From contig NZ_BMFK01000003.1 of the NCBI RefSeq assembly GCF_014638355.1, forward strand, positions 1 to 64,000: 64,000 nucleotides of DNA. Direction: 5' to 3'. The translations under genes and the position numbers were made by a program. The first letter of the stretch is position 1. Every line of letters starts with the position of its first letter. The DNA comes from Priestia taiwanensis. Its GTDB lineage: Bacteria; Bacillota; Bacilli; Bacillales; Bacillaceae_G. This document shows, one piece after another, positions 9,101-18,452 of the stretch. The notes beneath the pieces are model-generated. The model had not been told where the DNA came from, ran no database searches, and saw nothing but the letters and a program-made list of their open reading frames with translations.

Positions 9101-10580
9101 TGCTGTTGGTATCGCGAAAGCTGGAGCAGATTTCATTAACATTAGTGGATTCGATGGTGGAACGGGTGCTGCTCGTATCCATGCTCTCTCTCACGTTGGT
9201 TTACCTGTTGAAATCGGTGTAAAAGCTGCACACAATGCGCTACTTGAAGCTGGTATGCGTGAGCAAGTAGAAATCTGGGCAGATGGTGGTGTCAGAAGTG
9301 CACTAGATACAATGCGTCTTATGTTACTCGGTGCAAACCGTATTGGCTTCGGTACATTATCGATGATTGCAATTGGCTGTACAACATGTCGTGGTTGCCA
9401 TTTAGATACGTGTCACGTTGGAATCGCAACACAAATCGAAAGTGAGGCACAAGCAAAAGAACACGGTCTACGCCGTTTTGTACCACGTGATTATACAAAT
9501 GCCATTCAAGGACTAATGAACTTGTTCACTGCTTTTGGGGAAGAATTAAAAAAATTAACTGCTTCACTTGGATATACAGATGCCCAACAACTCGTTGGAC
9601 GTTCTGATTTATTAGTACAAACGAGCGGAGTAAATCAACTAAATCTAGCACCACTGCTAGATACGCTAGCAGTTCACTCCGAGCAACATACATCTTATGA
9701 ACAGCAAGCAAATATTCCAGCTGAATCGTTAGACTTTGATGTAGAGCAATTACGTCATTCTAGAACGTACGAACAAGTTGGACCAACACAGCGTAACTTA
9801 GGCAGCCGTGTCGCATGCTTCCAAACGAAGGAGAAACAACATGGAAATGTCCAAACAATCCCAACGACACTCCATTACGCAAATGGATCAGTCCCTGGAA
9901 ACGGACTAGGAGCATATACGAGTGAGCATGTCCATATACATGTAAATGGAGGGGCACAAGATGGTGTTGGAAAAACCGCAGCTGGTAGCAACATTTACGT
10001 ATTGAAATCAAAAGGAAAAGACGGGAATTATTACAGTGGGTCCGTCGGCAAAGGATTTGGCTACGGGGCACAACGTGGATATTTAGTCGTCCAAGGAAAC
10101 GCAGATGCAAGAGCTGGTATTCGTCTGTCTGGGGCAGATATGTTAATTGGTGGTAGCATTACAACACCAATCCCAGAGATGGAACACGGAAATATTGGTG
10201 TACATGCGAATATTAAAGGGTTTGCATTCGAATACATGACGAACGGACGCGCTATCGTCCTTGGTGATCCTGGTCCATGGATGTGTGCAGGGATGACAGG
10301 TGGTGTCGTATACGTACGTCACCAACCAGAAATGGGCTTAACGATTGATGCCATAAAGCGCCGTATTGCAAAAGGCGCAAAAGTAGCGATTAATTCCTTA
10401 TCACAAAAAGGGATGGAAGATGTAACCGAGTTACTATCACGCTACCATAACACGTTAATACAACACGCCCAGCACGAAGAAGCAGAGAAGATTGCGGTGC
10501 TCTTACAAGATGCTGCAACTCACTTTATTGAGTTATCGCCAGTGAAAGAACAAGCAGATCCATCTGTTTCAACAGAGTAA
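6117..10580 (+). CDS. gltA: glutamate synthase large subunit (GltA/GltB-type)
   Basis: A 1487-residue protein covering all GOGAT large-subunit domains: N-terminal class-II glutaminase, with C26 expected to become the N-terminal nucleophile after propeptide removal; central domain; FMN domain with the GEGGEIKDMIGK and KPGEGGHLPGSKV segments; and a C-terminal GXGXG beta-helix. The 3Fe-4S cysteines follow the C-x5-C-x4-C pattern (C1088, C1094, C1099), with an extra cysteine at 1091. It converts glutamine and 2-oxoglutarate to glutamate. No small subunit gene, needed for NADPH oxidation in the classical enzyme, lies next to it. It ends at a strong terminator, so it is monocistronic. Confidence 0.94.
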   Translation: MRKKSLYGLHNPASFQHYHLHEHDACGVVSVMEKKRIPTKANIDLCIDALITMNHRAGFINGEGDGVGIHMDLPKALWQEKLQRANIDTNLLHREDFVVGHIFIKRHTDVVTLQQQMKQQITDQGFHFLYETQAVTQTDALGPLGKVEEPIFWQIAFIPENPTANLDATLFDLTISFEQSDDIHVASLSTHHVVYKVMGAGDTLVNYYTDLSNPLIASTMTLGHNRYSTNTLSTFFRVQPFSILGHNGEINTISTLRDQAEMLNVPLTNGGSDSQDLNRVIDTLLSKHSYSLFEALEILFPPIVNEIKAYETAKQDVYTYIREAWGHFAQGPAGIISRHKDEAVFSVDSLGLRPLWKLETESSYIFASEQGVVLPSEYVAEPKTLAPGEKVGLKWAPNGMMLLYSYETFQKEVQARLSNRLVIDEYHQNLTLPAYGEPTMYHSNEKVETFQYAAFGWDREHIQLLEQMAEKGVEPIRSLGHDAPLAALDPERRNIADFLKESVAVVTNPAIDRDREVEHFSTRVIIGKRPSLYTKQSKELIVELPSPILVEGKHGYQLANEQTTASYEQLLGLFEEKQAGYVLSATFSPNESIEEAIQRLTKEAITAVQNGAHLLVLDDKKAHNEDHLWFDPHLIVASLNDALVENQLRRHCSLLLRSGAIRSLHDFITAFGLGADAISPYLMFATVYEEEYTPTSNLYSALTKGLEKVISTIGIHELRGYGRLFSAIGLHNDIANTLNVPNFLGSNSLAYDFASMKEDARKRQEDYHNEKTRMRKTFHIFPRVWKAIGEVARSGAYDDYRQKLQEIEEATPISIRHLTNIQPANKQADSTSVSLSVGTHDLPFIISSMSFGSQNEVAFRAYAEAADQLNMISLNGEGGEIKDMIGKYPNTRGQQIASGRFGVNADLLNSSNLLEIKIGQGAKPGEGGHLPGSKVTEKIAEARNATKGSDLISPSNNHDIYSIEDLAQMISELKTANDKAKVAVKVPVVPNIGTIAVGIAKAGADFINISGFDGGTGAARIHALSHVGLPVEIGVKAAHNALLEAGMREQVEIWADGGVRSALDTMRLMLLGANRIGFGTLSMIAIGCTTCRGCHLDTCHVGIATQIESEAQAKEHGLRRFVPRDYTNAIQGLMNLFTAFGEELKKLTASLGYTDAQQLVGRSDLLVQTSGVNQLNLAPLLDTLAVHSEQHTSYEQQANIPAESLDFDVEQLRHSRTYEQVGPTQRNLGSRVACFQTKEKQHGNVQTIPTTLHYANGSVPGNGLGAYTSEHVHIHVNGGAQDGVGKTAAGSNIYVLKSKGKDGNYYSGSVGKGFGYGAQRGYLVVQGNADARAGIRLSGADMLIGGSITTPIPEMEHGNIGVHANIKGFAFEYMTNGRAIVLGDPGPWMCAGMTGGVVYVRHQPEMGLTIDAIKRRIAKGAKVAINSLSQKGMEDVTELLSRYHNTLIQHAQHEEAEKIAVLLQDAATHFIELSPVKEQADPSVSTE

Positions 10581-10587
10581 CCAACCA

Positions 10588-10613
10588 ATAAAAGCGGGGG
10601 CATCCCGCTTTTA
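10588..10613 (+). terminator. gltA terminator
   Basis: ATAAAAGCGGG pairs with CCCGCTTTTAT around a 4-base loop, followed by TTTGTT. Confidence 0.85.
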
Positions 10614-10743
10614 TTTTGTTTAAAAGTTTTCACTTTTTGTGCCACTTTCCTCTTGCAGAACGACTTTAATAATTGTATAGTATCTTATTGTTTATACTAT
10701 TATTGATGTCAACATCAATATAAGGAAAGGAACTTGCATTTTC

Positions 10744-11829
10744 ATGAAACTTGGTGCTCGCATCATCAAAACAGGGATTGCTATTACATTAGCAATATAC
10801 ATTGCATCTCTTTTTAACTTACCTTCTCCTGTATTTGCTGGAATTTCGGCAGTATTTGCCTTGCAACCTTCTGTCTATCGTTCCTACCAAACAATCTTGG
10901 AACAATTTCAAGCAAATGTCTTAGGAGCGGTGTTCGCGGTTATTTTTACCTTAACATTTGGAAATAGTCCGGTCATTATTGGCTTAACATGCGTCGTTGT
11001 TATTGCCCTTGCACTAAGATTCCATATGGGTGCAGACGTAGCTATTGCGCTTGTGACGATTATTTCTATTATGGAGTACGCTGGAGAAGACTTCCTACAA
11101 TTCGCTCTGCTTCGCTTTGCGACAATTATGGTTGGTCTTATATGCGCATCTATCTTAAATATTATTTTTCTTCCGCCTAAATACGAAACGAAATTGTATC
11201 ACAATATCGCAGAGAATACGGAAGAAATTATTAAGTGGATTCGTCTTAGTATCCGTCAAGCCTCTGATCACACTGCGTTAAAGGAAGAAATTACAAAGTT
11301 AAAAGAAGATCACATTAAATTACGTTATTTCTATTTGTTGTATAAAGAAGAACGAAGCTATTTCCGCAGGTCAAACACGGCGAAGGCACGTAAGCTCGTC
11401 CTCTTCCGCCAAATGATTTCCACAACAAATCGCTCTTTCGAAACGTTGAAATACTTAAATCGCCTTGAGAATCAGTTACATCACGTACCAGAAGATCTTC
11501 AAGAGATGATTAAGAACGAACTCGATTGTTTAGTAACGTATCATGAACAAATTCTTTTAAAATGCATCGGAAAAGTAAAGAATCAAACGCCATCCAATGT
11601 ATTAGAAGAAGTCAAAAAGAACAAGTTACTACTTATGTCGAAATTCATGGAATGTCGAGAAGAAAACGACGAGGAATCGTACAGCCGATGGATTCAATTA
11701 ATGAAGCTCATCTCATCGATTACAGATTATAGCGACAAGCTGGAACATCTAGATTTACTTGTCGAGAGCTTCCTTAAATACCATAAAGACGAAAATGAAT
11801 TGCATATTGAAGACAAAAAAGAACATTAG
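10744..11829 (+). CDS. ygaE: aromatic acid exporter family membrane protein (UPF0421, YgaE-like)
   Basis: A 361-residue protein with a hydrophobic N-terminal half (about six membrane segments, residues 8-145) and a long, charged helical C-terminal half. This is the layout of the ArAE_1/FUSC-like family. The B. subtilis counterpart YgaE lies at the same place between ygaD and gsaB. Transport of aromatic acids is a family-level prediction only. It is convergent with ygaD, and its stop lies inside a shared terminator. Confidence 0.8.
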   Translation: MKLGARIIKTGIAITLAIYIASLFNLPSPVFAGISAVFALQPSVYRSYQTILEQFQANVLGAVFAVIFTLTFGNSPVIIGLTCVVVIALALRFHMGADVAIALVTIISIMEYAGEDFLQFALLRFATIMVGLICASILNIIFLPPKYETKLYHNIAENTEEIIKWIRLSIRQASDHTALKEEITKLKEDHIKLRYFYLLYKEERSYFRRSNTAKARKLVLFRQMISTTNRSFETLKYLNRLENQLHHVPEDLQEMIKNELDCLVTYHEQILLKCIGKVKNQTPSNVLEEVKKNKLLLMSKFMECREENDEESYSRWIQLMKLISSITDYSDKLEHLDLLVESFLKYHKDENELHIEDKKEH

Positions 11830-11851
11830 AAAATCATTCTAATGTTCTTTT
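11816..11851. terminator. bidirectional terminator between ygaE and ygaD
   Basis: AAAAGAACATTAGAA pairs with TTCTAATGTTCTTTT almost perfectly. The stop codons of both convergent genes lie within or at the stem. Confidence 0.85.
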
Positions 11852-13596
11852 GCATATTCTAGCCGCTGAATATTGTATAAATTATAGTAATGGCCCTGCT
11901 TCGCTAGTAATTCTTCATGCGAACCTACTTCCACAATATCACCGTTTTTCATGAAGAAAATACGGTCTACATGTGTAATGGTTGATAAACGGTGCGCAAT
12001 TGTAATTGTCGTACGATTTCTCGCTAACTCTTGTAATGACGCTTGAATATAGTTTTCATTTTCTAGATCCAGTGCAGATGTTGCTTCATCTAATAAAAGA
12101 AGAGATGGATTCTTCAAGAAGACACGCGCAATAGCAATACGCTGTCTCTGTCCACCTGAAAGCTTGACTCCACGCTCCCCTACCAACGTATAGTATCCAT
12201 TTGGTAAGCTTGTGATAAACTCGTGCGCATTTGCCTCTTTAGCAGCTTGGATAACTTCTTCTTCTGTCGCCTCTGGATTTCCATATAAAATATTCGAGTA
12301 AATAGTATCGCTAAACAAAATGTTATCCTGTAACACAATCCCGATATTTTGACGTAAGCTATACAAATCGTAATCCCGAATATCCTCGCTATCTATTTCA
12401 ATACTACCTTCCGTTACATCATAGAAACGTGGAATCAAACTAACAAACGATGATTTTCCGCCTCCACTTAAACCGACTAAAGCTATATTTTCTCCCGCAC
12501 GAATATGACAGTTAACACTTTTTAAGACATCCGCCTCTGTTTCATTATAGCGGAATGATACGCCTCGAAAACGTATATCGCCTTTCATCTTCTCAATCGT
12601 AGTTGCGTTCTCTTTATTTACAATATCGTATTTTTCATCGAGTAGTTCAAATACACGGTCCATTGAAGCTAGTGACTGTGTTAACGTCGTTGATGAATTT
12701 GCTAGTCGTCTTAATGGATCATACAGTCGGTCGATATAACCAACGAATGCTACCATCGTTCCTAACGTTAAATTCCCTTGAATAACTTCATATCCTGCAT
12801 AGGTAATTACAAGTAATGGACCTATATCCGTTAACGTGTTAATCACCGAGAATGTTCGTGCATTCCAACGTGTATGCTTCAGCGCCCGGTCTAAGAACAC
12901 ACCGTTTTTCTCCGCAAATTGATTCTGCTCATATTCCTCTAATGCAAAGCTTCGTGTAACCTGAATTCCTTGCACACGCTCATGTAAAAATCCTTGTAAC
13001 ATTGCCAACGCTTGTGAACGATTACGTGTTAACTTACGCAAGTTACCAAATAAATATCTCACTGCAATCATGTATAATGGCAAAATAAGTAATGATACAA
13101 ATGTCAATTCTACGTCCATCGTCATCATAATCGTAACCGCAATAATAACGGTAATCATATCAAGCCATACATTCATCAATCCAGTAATAACGAAATCTTT
13201 CGTTTGCTCGACATCATTAATGACCCTTGAAATAACCTCTCCTGTTCGATTATTTGCATAATACTTCAAGCTTAACTTTTGAAGGTGGCCAAAAACATGA
13301 TTTCGAATATCGTATAGCACGTTGCTACCGATCCACTGAGCAAAATATTGACGGAAATATTCAATTGGTGGACGAACGAATACGAAGATAAAGAAAATAC
13401 CTGCCATGACCATCAATAATAACTTCGTCTTCTCATCCACCGTACCTGTACCACCAATTACATCATCAATAACATATTTCAGTAACATCGGCATTAGAAG
13501 TGGAATGGAGAACTTAATAATTCCAATCAAAATTGTAATAACGATATGAAGCTTGTATGGCTTCACGAATCGTAAATAGCGTTTTATACTATCCAT
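11839..13596 (-). CDS. ygaD: ABC exporter half-transporter (YgaD-like)
   Basis: A 585-residue type-IV exporter: six-helix membrane domain (about residues 15-310) followed by a nucleotide-binding domain. The latter shows Walker A GLSGGGKS, signature [13 protein letters not shown], Walker [13 protein letters not shown] and H-loop IAHRLST. Such proteins act as homodimers or heterodimers exporting drugs or lipids; no partner half-transporter is adjacent, so a homodimer is likely. The substrate is unknown. The position matches B. subtilis ygaD. AGGGGGTGAT lies just before the ATG. Confidence 0.9.
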   Translation of the reverse strand: MDSIKRYLRFVKPYKLHIVITILIGIIKFSIPLLMPMLLKYVIDDVIGGTGTVDEKTKLLLMVMAGIFFIFVFVRPPIEYFRQYFAQWIGSNVLYDIRNHVFGHLQKLSLKYYANNRTGEVISRVINDVEQTKDFVITGLMNVWLDMITVIIAVTIMMTMDVELTFVSLLILPLYMIAVRYLFGNLRKLTRNRSQALAMLQGFLHERVQGIQVTRSFALEEYEQNQFAEKNGVFLDRALKHTRWNARTFSVINTLTDIGPLLVITYAGYEVIQGNLTLGTMVAFVGYIDRLYDPLRRLANSSTTLTQSLASMDRVFELLDEKYDIVNKENATTIEKMKGDIRFRGVSFRYNETEADVLKSVNCHIRAGENIALVGLSGGGKSSFVSLIPRFYDVTEGSIEIDSEDIRDYDLYSLRQNIGIVLQDNILFSDTIYSNILYGNPEATEEEVIQAAKEANAHEFITSLPNGYYTLVGERGVKLSGGQRQRIAIARVFLKNPSLLLLDEATSALDLENENYIQASLQELARNRTTITIAHRLSTITHVDRIFFMKNGDIVEVGSHEELLAKQGHYYNLYNIQRLEYAKEH

Positions 13597-13689
13597 CCTA
13601 TCACCCCCGTATATGTTCTATTCTTTCTCAAACAGCTTCATCCTAGTTAGCGTACATGGGGATTTCTATCCTCTTCAAAAAAAGAAGAA

Positions 13690-13723
13690 AAGGCCTGTTG
13701 AATATCGAATCAACAGACTCTTT
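13690..13723 (-). terminator. ntdP (ygaC) terminator
   Basis: On the minus strand AAAG-G-CTGTTGA pairs with TCAACAG-C-CTTTT around an 8-base loop, followed by a T-rich tract. Confidence 0.7.
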
Positions 13724-13727
13724 CCGT

Positions 13728-14258
13728 TTAATCTCTATAGGTCAAGAAACGCTCATACCACGTATCAATAAAGTCCGGTGCGAATGGACCCTTCCGCTGA
13801 TGAATCCACTGAATTAACGTATCGACATTTCGCTTTAAAATCACGTCTAATTCTTTCGGATAATCCATCAACACACGGTGTCTTTCGTACTCTTCTTCAT
13901 CTAATAACGTATAGGTCATATCTGGATACACCTTAATATCTAAATCATAATCGATGTACTTAAGCGCACCATCCTCAAAAATAAAAGGAGAACTAATATT
14001 ACAATAATAATGTATCCCATCTTGACGAAGCATGCCAATTACATTGAACCAATTATTCGCATCAAAGTAACAAATAGCTGGTTCGCGTGTAATCCATGTT
14101 CTCCCATCTGATTCGATAACAAGTGTCCGATCATTTCCGCCAATAAGCGAATTTTGCGTCCCCTTCAAGACCTTTGTTTCCTCCCAAACACGATGGATTG
14201 CGCCATTATGTTTGTAACTATGTATTTGTATTTTCTCTCCTGGTTGTGGAAAACTCAT
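13728..14258 (-). CDS. ntdP: nucleoside tri-/diphosphate phosphatase (DUF402, YgaC)
   Basis: A 176-residue soluble protein of the DUF402/UPF0374 family. Members are nucleoside tri- and diphosphatases with a beta-barrel fold and acidic metal-binding residues; the [11 protein letters not shown] and DEEEYE segments supply the conserved acids. It starts at ATG 14258 after AGAAGGGAGA. It is the YgaC equivalent, upstream of ygaD in the same orientation but separated from it by a terminator. The physiological substrate in Bacillus is not known from sequence. Confidence 0.85.
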   Translation of the reverse strand: MSFPQPGEKIQIHSYKHNGAIHRVWEETKVLKGTQNSLIGGNDRTLVIESDGRTWITREPAICYFDANNWFNVIGMLRQDGIHYYCNISSPFIFEDGALKYIDYDLDIKVYPDMTYTLLDEEEYERHRVLMDYPKELDVILKRNVDTLIQWIHQRKGPFAPDFIDTWYERFLTYRD

Positions 14259-14423
14259 TCATTCTCCCTTCTTTCGTTTGGACGCTTCTTTTCTTTCTGT
14301 ACTTCTTCATTTTCAAATGAAAAATAGTCCTATTTCTTCTATTATAACGATTAATACCTTGTTTTTAAACAAAAGTACACAATAAAAATAGAAGAACATT
14401 CCTATATTACCAACCTAATACGA

Positions 14424-14747
14424 TTATATCATTACAAATACATATACATGCAGAACAAGAATGAAGCTATAAATTCCTACAGCCCCAATGCTTAATACAC
14501 GTACTATTCGATGAACCCTCTCCATCCTCGCTATGTATTTTCCAATAACGATACATAAAAGTGATCCAAGTAACTTCACCCCAAGAAAGAAAGCTGGGCT
14601 ATACTCCCATGCAACACGCATAAGCGGATTCGCTTCTTCTACAATGCCATTTACTAAAAAATAAAAGGTACAAGCCATATCAATGAGATTCAAACAAGCA
14701 ATAAGTAAAAGAATACGATAGACTGCTTTCCCTGTACTCCCTCTCAC
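14424..14747 (-). CDS. DUF5658-type small membrane protein
   Basis: A 107-residue protein with three hydrophobic segments (about residues 9-31, 50-68 and 82-105) and the pattern NxxDxxxTxxxLxxGxxEANPLM, typical of DUF5658 proteins of unknown function. It starts at a GTG that overlaps the ygaB stop by 4 bases (GTGA), so translation is probably coupled to ygaB. Confidence 0.7.
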   Translation of the reverse strand: MRGSTGKAVYRILLLIACLNLIDMACTFYFLVNGIVEEANPLMRVAWEYSPAFFLGVKLLGSLLCIVIGKYIARMERVHRIVRVLSIGAVGIYSFILVLHVYVFVMI

Positions 14748-15004
14748 ACATGAATCTCTTTCGCCATGTCTTCATTAAAAGACATGATTACTTCCTTTGT
14801 CTGTGCTTCAAATTGTTGCTGCATCCTCTTTAACTCATTCTTCATTGCAGCTAACTTCTGTTGAACAAGTTCTACCTTCTCTCCTTCTTTCGCTACTTGC
14901 CATTCTCTTTCCTGCTCCTGATAACGTTCAATCTTTGCTTGTATATATAAAAGACGATCCATAATTTTCAGTTGTTCTCCTACTAGTTCATTAAATCTTT
15001 CCAT
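14744..15004 (-). CDS. ygaB: YgaB family coiled-coil protein
   Basis: An 86-residue, highly charged, helical protein with heptad-like spacing across most of its length. It matches YgaB of B. subtilis in length and position (between sspE and ygaC). Function is unknown. AAAGGAGCACC precedes the ATG at 15004. The downstream gene overlaps its stop by 4 bases. Confidence 0.78.
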   Translation of the reverse strand: MERFNELVGEQLKIMDRLLYIQAKIERYQEQEREWQVAKEGEKVELVQQKLAAMKNELKRMQQQFEAQTKEVIMSFNEDMAKEIHV

Positions 15005-15105
15005 GCAATGGTGCTCCTTTCACTACGTTTTACTTTCTCTACTCTATAAGTAAATTCGTTATAAAGAACACTTCCCCTTTGACAAGTATTGTAACTATAT
15101 GTCAA

Positions 15106-15145
15106 AAAGAAAAAAACTCCCCCTATTCGATATGTGGAGGAGTTA
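15106..15145 (-). terminator. terminator of the gamma-type SASP gene
   Basis: On the minus strand AACTCCTCC pairs with GGGGGAGTT (one wobble or mismatch) and is followed by seven Ts. Confidence 0.75.
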
Positions 15146-15152
15146 CAGAAAC

Positions 15153-15332
15153 TTATTGTTCATACGATTGTTGTACAAAACTTCCTGCATGGTTTTCGTT
15201 TTGTGGTTGGAGATTCCCAACTTGTACATCAAATTCACTTGAAAACTCTGTATCAAAGTCTTGGTTCTGTTTGTTTACTTTTTGAACACTAGCCCCTGAT
15301 AACACATTTGCCTTTTTACGATCTTTCGTCAT
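15153..15332 (-). CDS. short gamma-type small acid-soluble spore protein
   Basis: A 59-residue ORF, glutamine- and asparagine-rich, containing SGASVQKVNKQNQ and DTEFSSEFDVQ. These correspond to the start and to one copy of the TEFATETDVQ repeat of gamma-type SASPs such as SspE. Typical gamma SASPs carry two such repeats; this one has one. AAGGAGGTGAGG-like GGAGGTGAGG precedes the ATG at 15332. Its place next to ygaB is where sspE lies in B. subtilis. Gamma SASPs are amino-acid stores in the spore core and do not bind DNA. Expression in the forespore (SigG) is expected from the family, not shown here. Confidence 0.75.
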   Translation of the reverse strand: MTKDRKKANVLSGASVQKVNKQNQDFDTEFSSEFDVQVGNLQPQNENHAGSFVQQSYEQ

Positions 15333-15455
15333 GTGTCCTCACCTCCATGCAAATTATGTTCCCCAGCTTTTATGAAATTATCCTATTATTTTCTATGCAT
15401 GAAAGACCTGAAGGAATCACATACTAGGGTGAAAATCTGTATAAGGAGGCACATT

Positions 15456-15680
15456 ATGTACGTAGGAAGAGATATGACTGAATTATCCATGATGCCAAAG
15501 AGTAAATGGCGTGAAGATGAACTCACTTTCTTTCATCACTCCCTTCAACAAATCATGCCTTATTTAAACGTCGAAGGACATGTTATTCACCGGGAAATTG
15601 TCGAAGAAATTGAGGCACGTGGTGGATTAATGCATCTAGAAGAACCGTTGGCGAACAGTATACATGTCCAACACGACTAA
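15456..15680 (+). CDS. YfhS-like small protein
   Basis: A 74-residue protein starting at ATG 15456, with AAGGAGG 7 bases upstream. The open frame extends to 15333 without a usable start. It is a hydrophilic protein with an acidic helical middle (EIVEEIEARGG). Length and position near sspE and mutY suggest B. subtilis YfhS, but I am recalling that match, not computing it. Function is unknown. Confidence 0.65.
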   Translation: MYVGRDMTELSMMPKSKWREDELTFFHHSLQQIMPYLNVEGHVIHREIVEEIEARGGLMHLEEPLANSIHVQHD

Positions 15681-15714
15681 AAAGAAGTAGGCTCACTCCC
15701 TACTTCTTTTTTAA
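15680..15714. terminator. bidirectional terminator between yfhS-like gene and mutY
   Basis: AAAAAGAAGTAGG pairs with CCTACTTCTTTTT around an 8-base loop, with A and T runs on the two sides. It overlaps the mutY 3' end. Confidence 0.8.
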
Positions 15715-16800
15715 CCCCGTACACTCTTTGTATATTTTTTGATGCGACACTGGGAACGCATAATGCTCTGTTTCCTCTTTCGTCACACAGACAACATCTC
15801 GTTTCTCTTCAACGTGTCCAATGACTCTTCCACGGTATACCGTAATATCCCAAACGAGATGGGAGAACACATGTTGAATATTTACGACGTATTCATCAAT
15901 AGCCACATCTAACCCATATGTTTCTTTCATATACATCGCTAATTGCTCTTCCTTACGTCCACCGTTCTCTGAAACCTCTACGTTTGGAAATTCCCATAAC
16001 TTCGCAAGCAAACCTTGATCTGCACGCTTATGAATCAACAATGTATCTTTCTCTGTCGTAAAGAATCCTGCTACCATTGGAACATATCGTGGTGGTGTTT
16101 TCTTGCTCTTCACCGGTAGTTCTTTTTGTACACCTTCTTCAAACGCACGACAATGTTTCTGCACTGGACACAGCAGGCAAGACGGGCTCGTTGGCGTACA
16201 AATAAGTGCACCTAATTCCATTAACCCTTGGTTAAAAGAAGATGGGTCTTCTTTTGAAATAACTTTGTAAATCACTTCTTCAAACAACTTACGTGTCTTT
16301 GGTTTTGCGATATCCTCCCAACTAGACAGAACACGCGACATCACACGCATTACATTCCCGTCTACCGCTGGTTCAGGCTTATCGAATGCAATACTCAAGA
16401 TGGCACCTGTCGTATATGGCCCAACACCTTTTAATGAAGAGACTTCCTCTTTCGTCGACGGTACATTCCCGTCGTACTTTTCTTCTACTTCTTTCACCGC
16501 ACTATGTAAATTACGAACCCGAGAATAATACCCTAGTCCCTCCCAGGCTTTTAACACACTTTCTTCATCTGCATGTGCAAAATCCTTCAGGGATGGAAAT
16601 TTATCCATGAATCGTTCATAATATGGGATAACCGTATCTACTTTTGTTTGTTGAAGCATGATTTCTGATACCCATATGCGATAAGGATCTTGATTTAAGC
16701 GCCACGGTAAATCACGCTTTTCTTTCCTGTACCATGTGATTAAATCATCGCAGAACGCTTCGCTCTGAAAGTTTTCAACTAATTGATTTGCTTCTTTCAT
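15700..16800 (-). CDS. mutY: A/G-specific adenine glycosylase MutY
   Basis: A 366-residue base-excision repair enzyme that removes adenine paired with 8-oxoguanine. It shows the catalytic E46 (SEIMLQQT), the helix-hairpin-helix [11 protein letters not shown] and the catalytic D147 (AVDGNVMRV). A 4Fe-4S cluster motif C201-x6-C208-x2-C211-x5-C217 follows, then a C-terminal Nudix-like domain that reads 8-oxoG. All key residues are present. B. subtilis YfhQ is the counterpart, also next to yfhP. Confidence 0.95.
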   Translation of the reverse strand: MKEANQLVENFQSEAFCDDLITWYRKEKRDLPWRLNQDPYRIWVSEIMLQQTKVDTVIPYYERFMDKFPSLKDFAHADEESVLKAWEGLGYYSRVRNLHSAVKEVEEKYDGNVPSTKEEVSSLKGVGPYTTGAILSIAFDKPEPAVDGNVMRVMSRVLSSWEDIAKPKTRKLFEEVIYKVISKEDPSSFNQGLMELGALICTPTSPSCLLCPVQKHCRAFEEGVQKELPVKSKKTPPRYVPMVAGFFTTEKDTLLIHKRADQGLLAKLWEFPNVEVSENGGRKEEQLAMYMKETYGLDVAIDEYVVNIQHVFSHLVWDITVYRGRVIGHVEEKRDVVCVTKEETEHYAFPVSHQKIYKECTGLKKK

Positions 16801-16926
16801 GTATAAATGCCCCTTTTATTTCTTTTTGCGTTGACGTTGCAACAAAGTTTCTATTTCTACAATTAGACTTGTTCTTTTTGGATATAAATATAAGTAACTA
16901 TTTGTTAAGAAGGAGGTTTGTCTTAT

Positions 16927-17910
16927 ATGGACACAGCCACTCATTTTGTTATGGGTGTCACCATTGGCGGAGTTGCCACACTTGATCCTGCCATTGCAGC
17001 GAGTCCAACTTCCGTACAAGGAATCATGATTGCGGCCATCGTCGCTTCTCAAGTTCCTGATATTGATACCATTTTGAAATTACAAAATAACGCTAAATAT
17101 ATTCGCAACCATCGAGGAATTACCCATTCCATTCCAGCTGTTCTCTCATGGTCCATTCTTGTTTCCTTACTTGTTGCTTTTTTCTTCCCAACAATGCCAT
17201 TTCTTCATTTATGGCTATGGACATTACTAGCAGTTGTTCTTCACGTCGTTGTCGATATATTCAACGCTTACGGAACACAAGCATTACGACCATTCTCAAA
17301 CAAATGGATTGCGCTAGGCGTCATTAATACATTTGATCCAATTATCTTTTCCATTCACGCTGTTGCTAGTGCCTTCATTCTCTTTCGAGTAAACGTCGGT
17401 CCTATTGCTCTCACAGCATATATACTTACAATAGCTTACTATATCATTCGTATTTTTCAAAAACAACGACTCGTCGCACGCATCCATGCGAAATTTCCGA
17501 ATGTGGAACATATCTCTGTATCACCCGCAATTTCGCTACGTCAGTATCACATAGCAATTGTGAGTAAATCTCACTACTATGTTGGCAAATCCGTTCGAAA
17601 AAAATTAATTCTGTTAGACACGTTCGAACGTGTCCCTATTCCAAATAACGATATTATCCACGCGGCACGAAAAGATGAAAATATCGCTGCTTTTTTATCC
17701 TTTTCACCGGTATATCGCTGGGATATTTTTGAGTATGATGATTCGTATGAAGTTCGCTTTATTGATTTACGCTACCGAACGAAAGATAGTCACTATCCGT
17801 TCGTTGCAATTGTCCACCTTGATAAAGAATTACGTACATTAAACTCGTATACAGGATGGATTTTTAGCGAAGAGAAATTAAAGAAGAAGCTTGATTTAGC
17901 AGCAAATTAA
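16927..17910 (+). CDS. yfhP: YfhP-like membrane-bound metal-dependent hydrolase (DUF457/YdjM family)
   Basis: A 327-residue protein. The N-terminal half has about five membrane segments and conserved histidines and aspartates (HFVMG; DIDT; RNHRGITHS; HVVVDIFNAYGTQ) of the DUF457/YdjM family. The C-terminal half is soluble. The start is placed at ATG 16927, 10 bases after AGGAGG; an upstream TTG at 16918 touches the ribosome binding site and is unlikely. In B. subtilis YfhP is reported as a regulator of the SigW-controlled yfhLM operon, which I did not find here. It is divergent from mutY. Confidence 0.85.
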   Translation: MDTATHFVMGVTIGGVATLDPAIAASPTSVQGIMIAAIVASQVPDIDTILKLQNNAKYIRNHRGITHSIPAVLSWSILVSLLVAFFFPTMPFLHLWLWTLLAVVLHVVVDIFNAYGTQALRPFSNKWIALGVINTFDPIIFSIHAVASAFILFRVNVGPIALTAYILTIAYYIIRIFQKQRLVARIHAKFPNVEHISVSPAISLRQYHIAIVSKSHYYVGKSVRKKLILLDTFERVPIPNNDIIHAARKDENIAAFLSFSPVYRWDIFEYDDSYEVRFIDLRYRTKDSHYPFVAIVHLDKELRTLNSYTGWIFSEEKLKKKLDLAAN

Positions 17911-18043
17911 AGATTCATCACCAACTATATAGATACGTACCCTAAGTTGAAACTTTGCGTAGAAATCTCTTATCGCAGTAAGGTGAATGAAACATCCTTC
18001 ATTTCCAACAAACTAACCACATATTATGGTGATAAACCAAATT

Positions 18044-18070
18044 AAAAGGTATCCATTAAGGATACCTTTT
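18044..18070. terminator. bidirectional terminator between yfhP and yfhJ
   Basis: AAAAGGTATCC pairs perfectly with GGATACCTTTT around a 5-base loop. The yfhJ stop codon touches the stem. Confidence 0.8.
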
Positions 18071-18335
18071 AATGCTTACGATAGTCATCATTATTTATTA
18101 AGTGCTTATACTTTGGATTCGTCGCAATAATTTCATGTAAATGTTTCCCATGGTTACGGATATATTGCATGACAACTTGTTCCGTCATTTCTTGTCCACG
18201 GTATTTTCCTACCTTAGCATATGTACTCTCAAAGTCTTCCCATAATAACTCAACCCATGTACGTGCTTGCCCAGCCGCAAGTTGATTATTCTCTTCTAAT
18301 AATTGTTGCGTTAAACGCTCAATAATATCGTTCAT
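18069..18335 (-). CDS. yfhJ: YfhJ, WVELL-motif protein
   Basis: An 88-residue soluble protein carrying ARTWVELLWEDFE, the signature of the WVELL family (YfhJ of B. subtilis). Function is unknown. GAGGTGG precedes the ATG at 18335. It is divergent from sspK, as in B. subtilis. Confidence 0.88.
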   Translation of the reverse strand: MNDIIERLTQQLLEENNQLAAGQARTWVELLWEDFESTYAKVGKYRGQEMTEQVVMQYIRNHGKHLHEIIATNPKYKHLINNDDYRKH

Positions 18336-18452
18336 CTAAAGACCACCTCAAAAGGAATATTTTCTCCTACATATTATGATGTGTCGTGACAAAATATATA
18401 AAGGATATTTCATTATAAGAATATCACTTACACATGTAAAGGGGGAGCCCTT

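Noticed and set aside
8066..10325. Several antisense frames within gltA
   Set aside because: No ribosome sites or homology, and the sense frame is a complete conserved enzyme.
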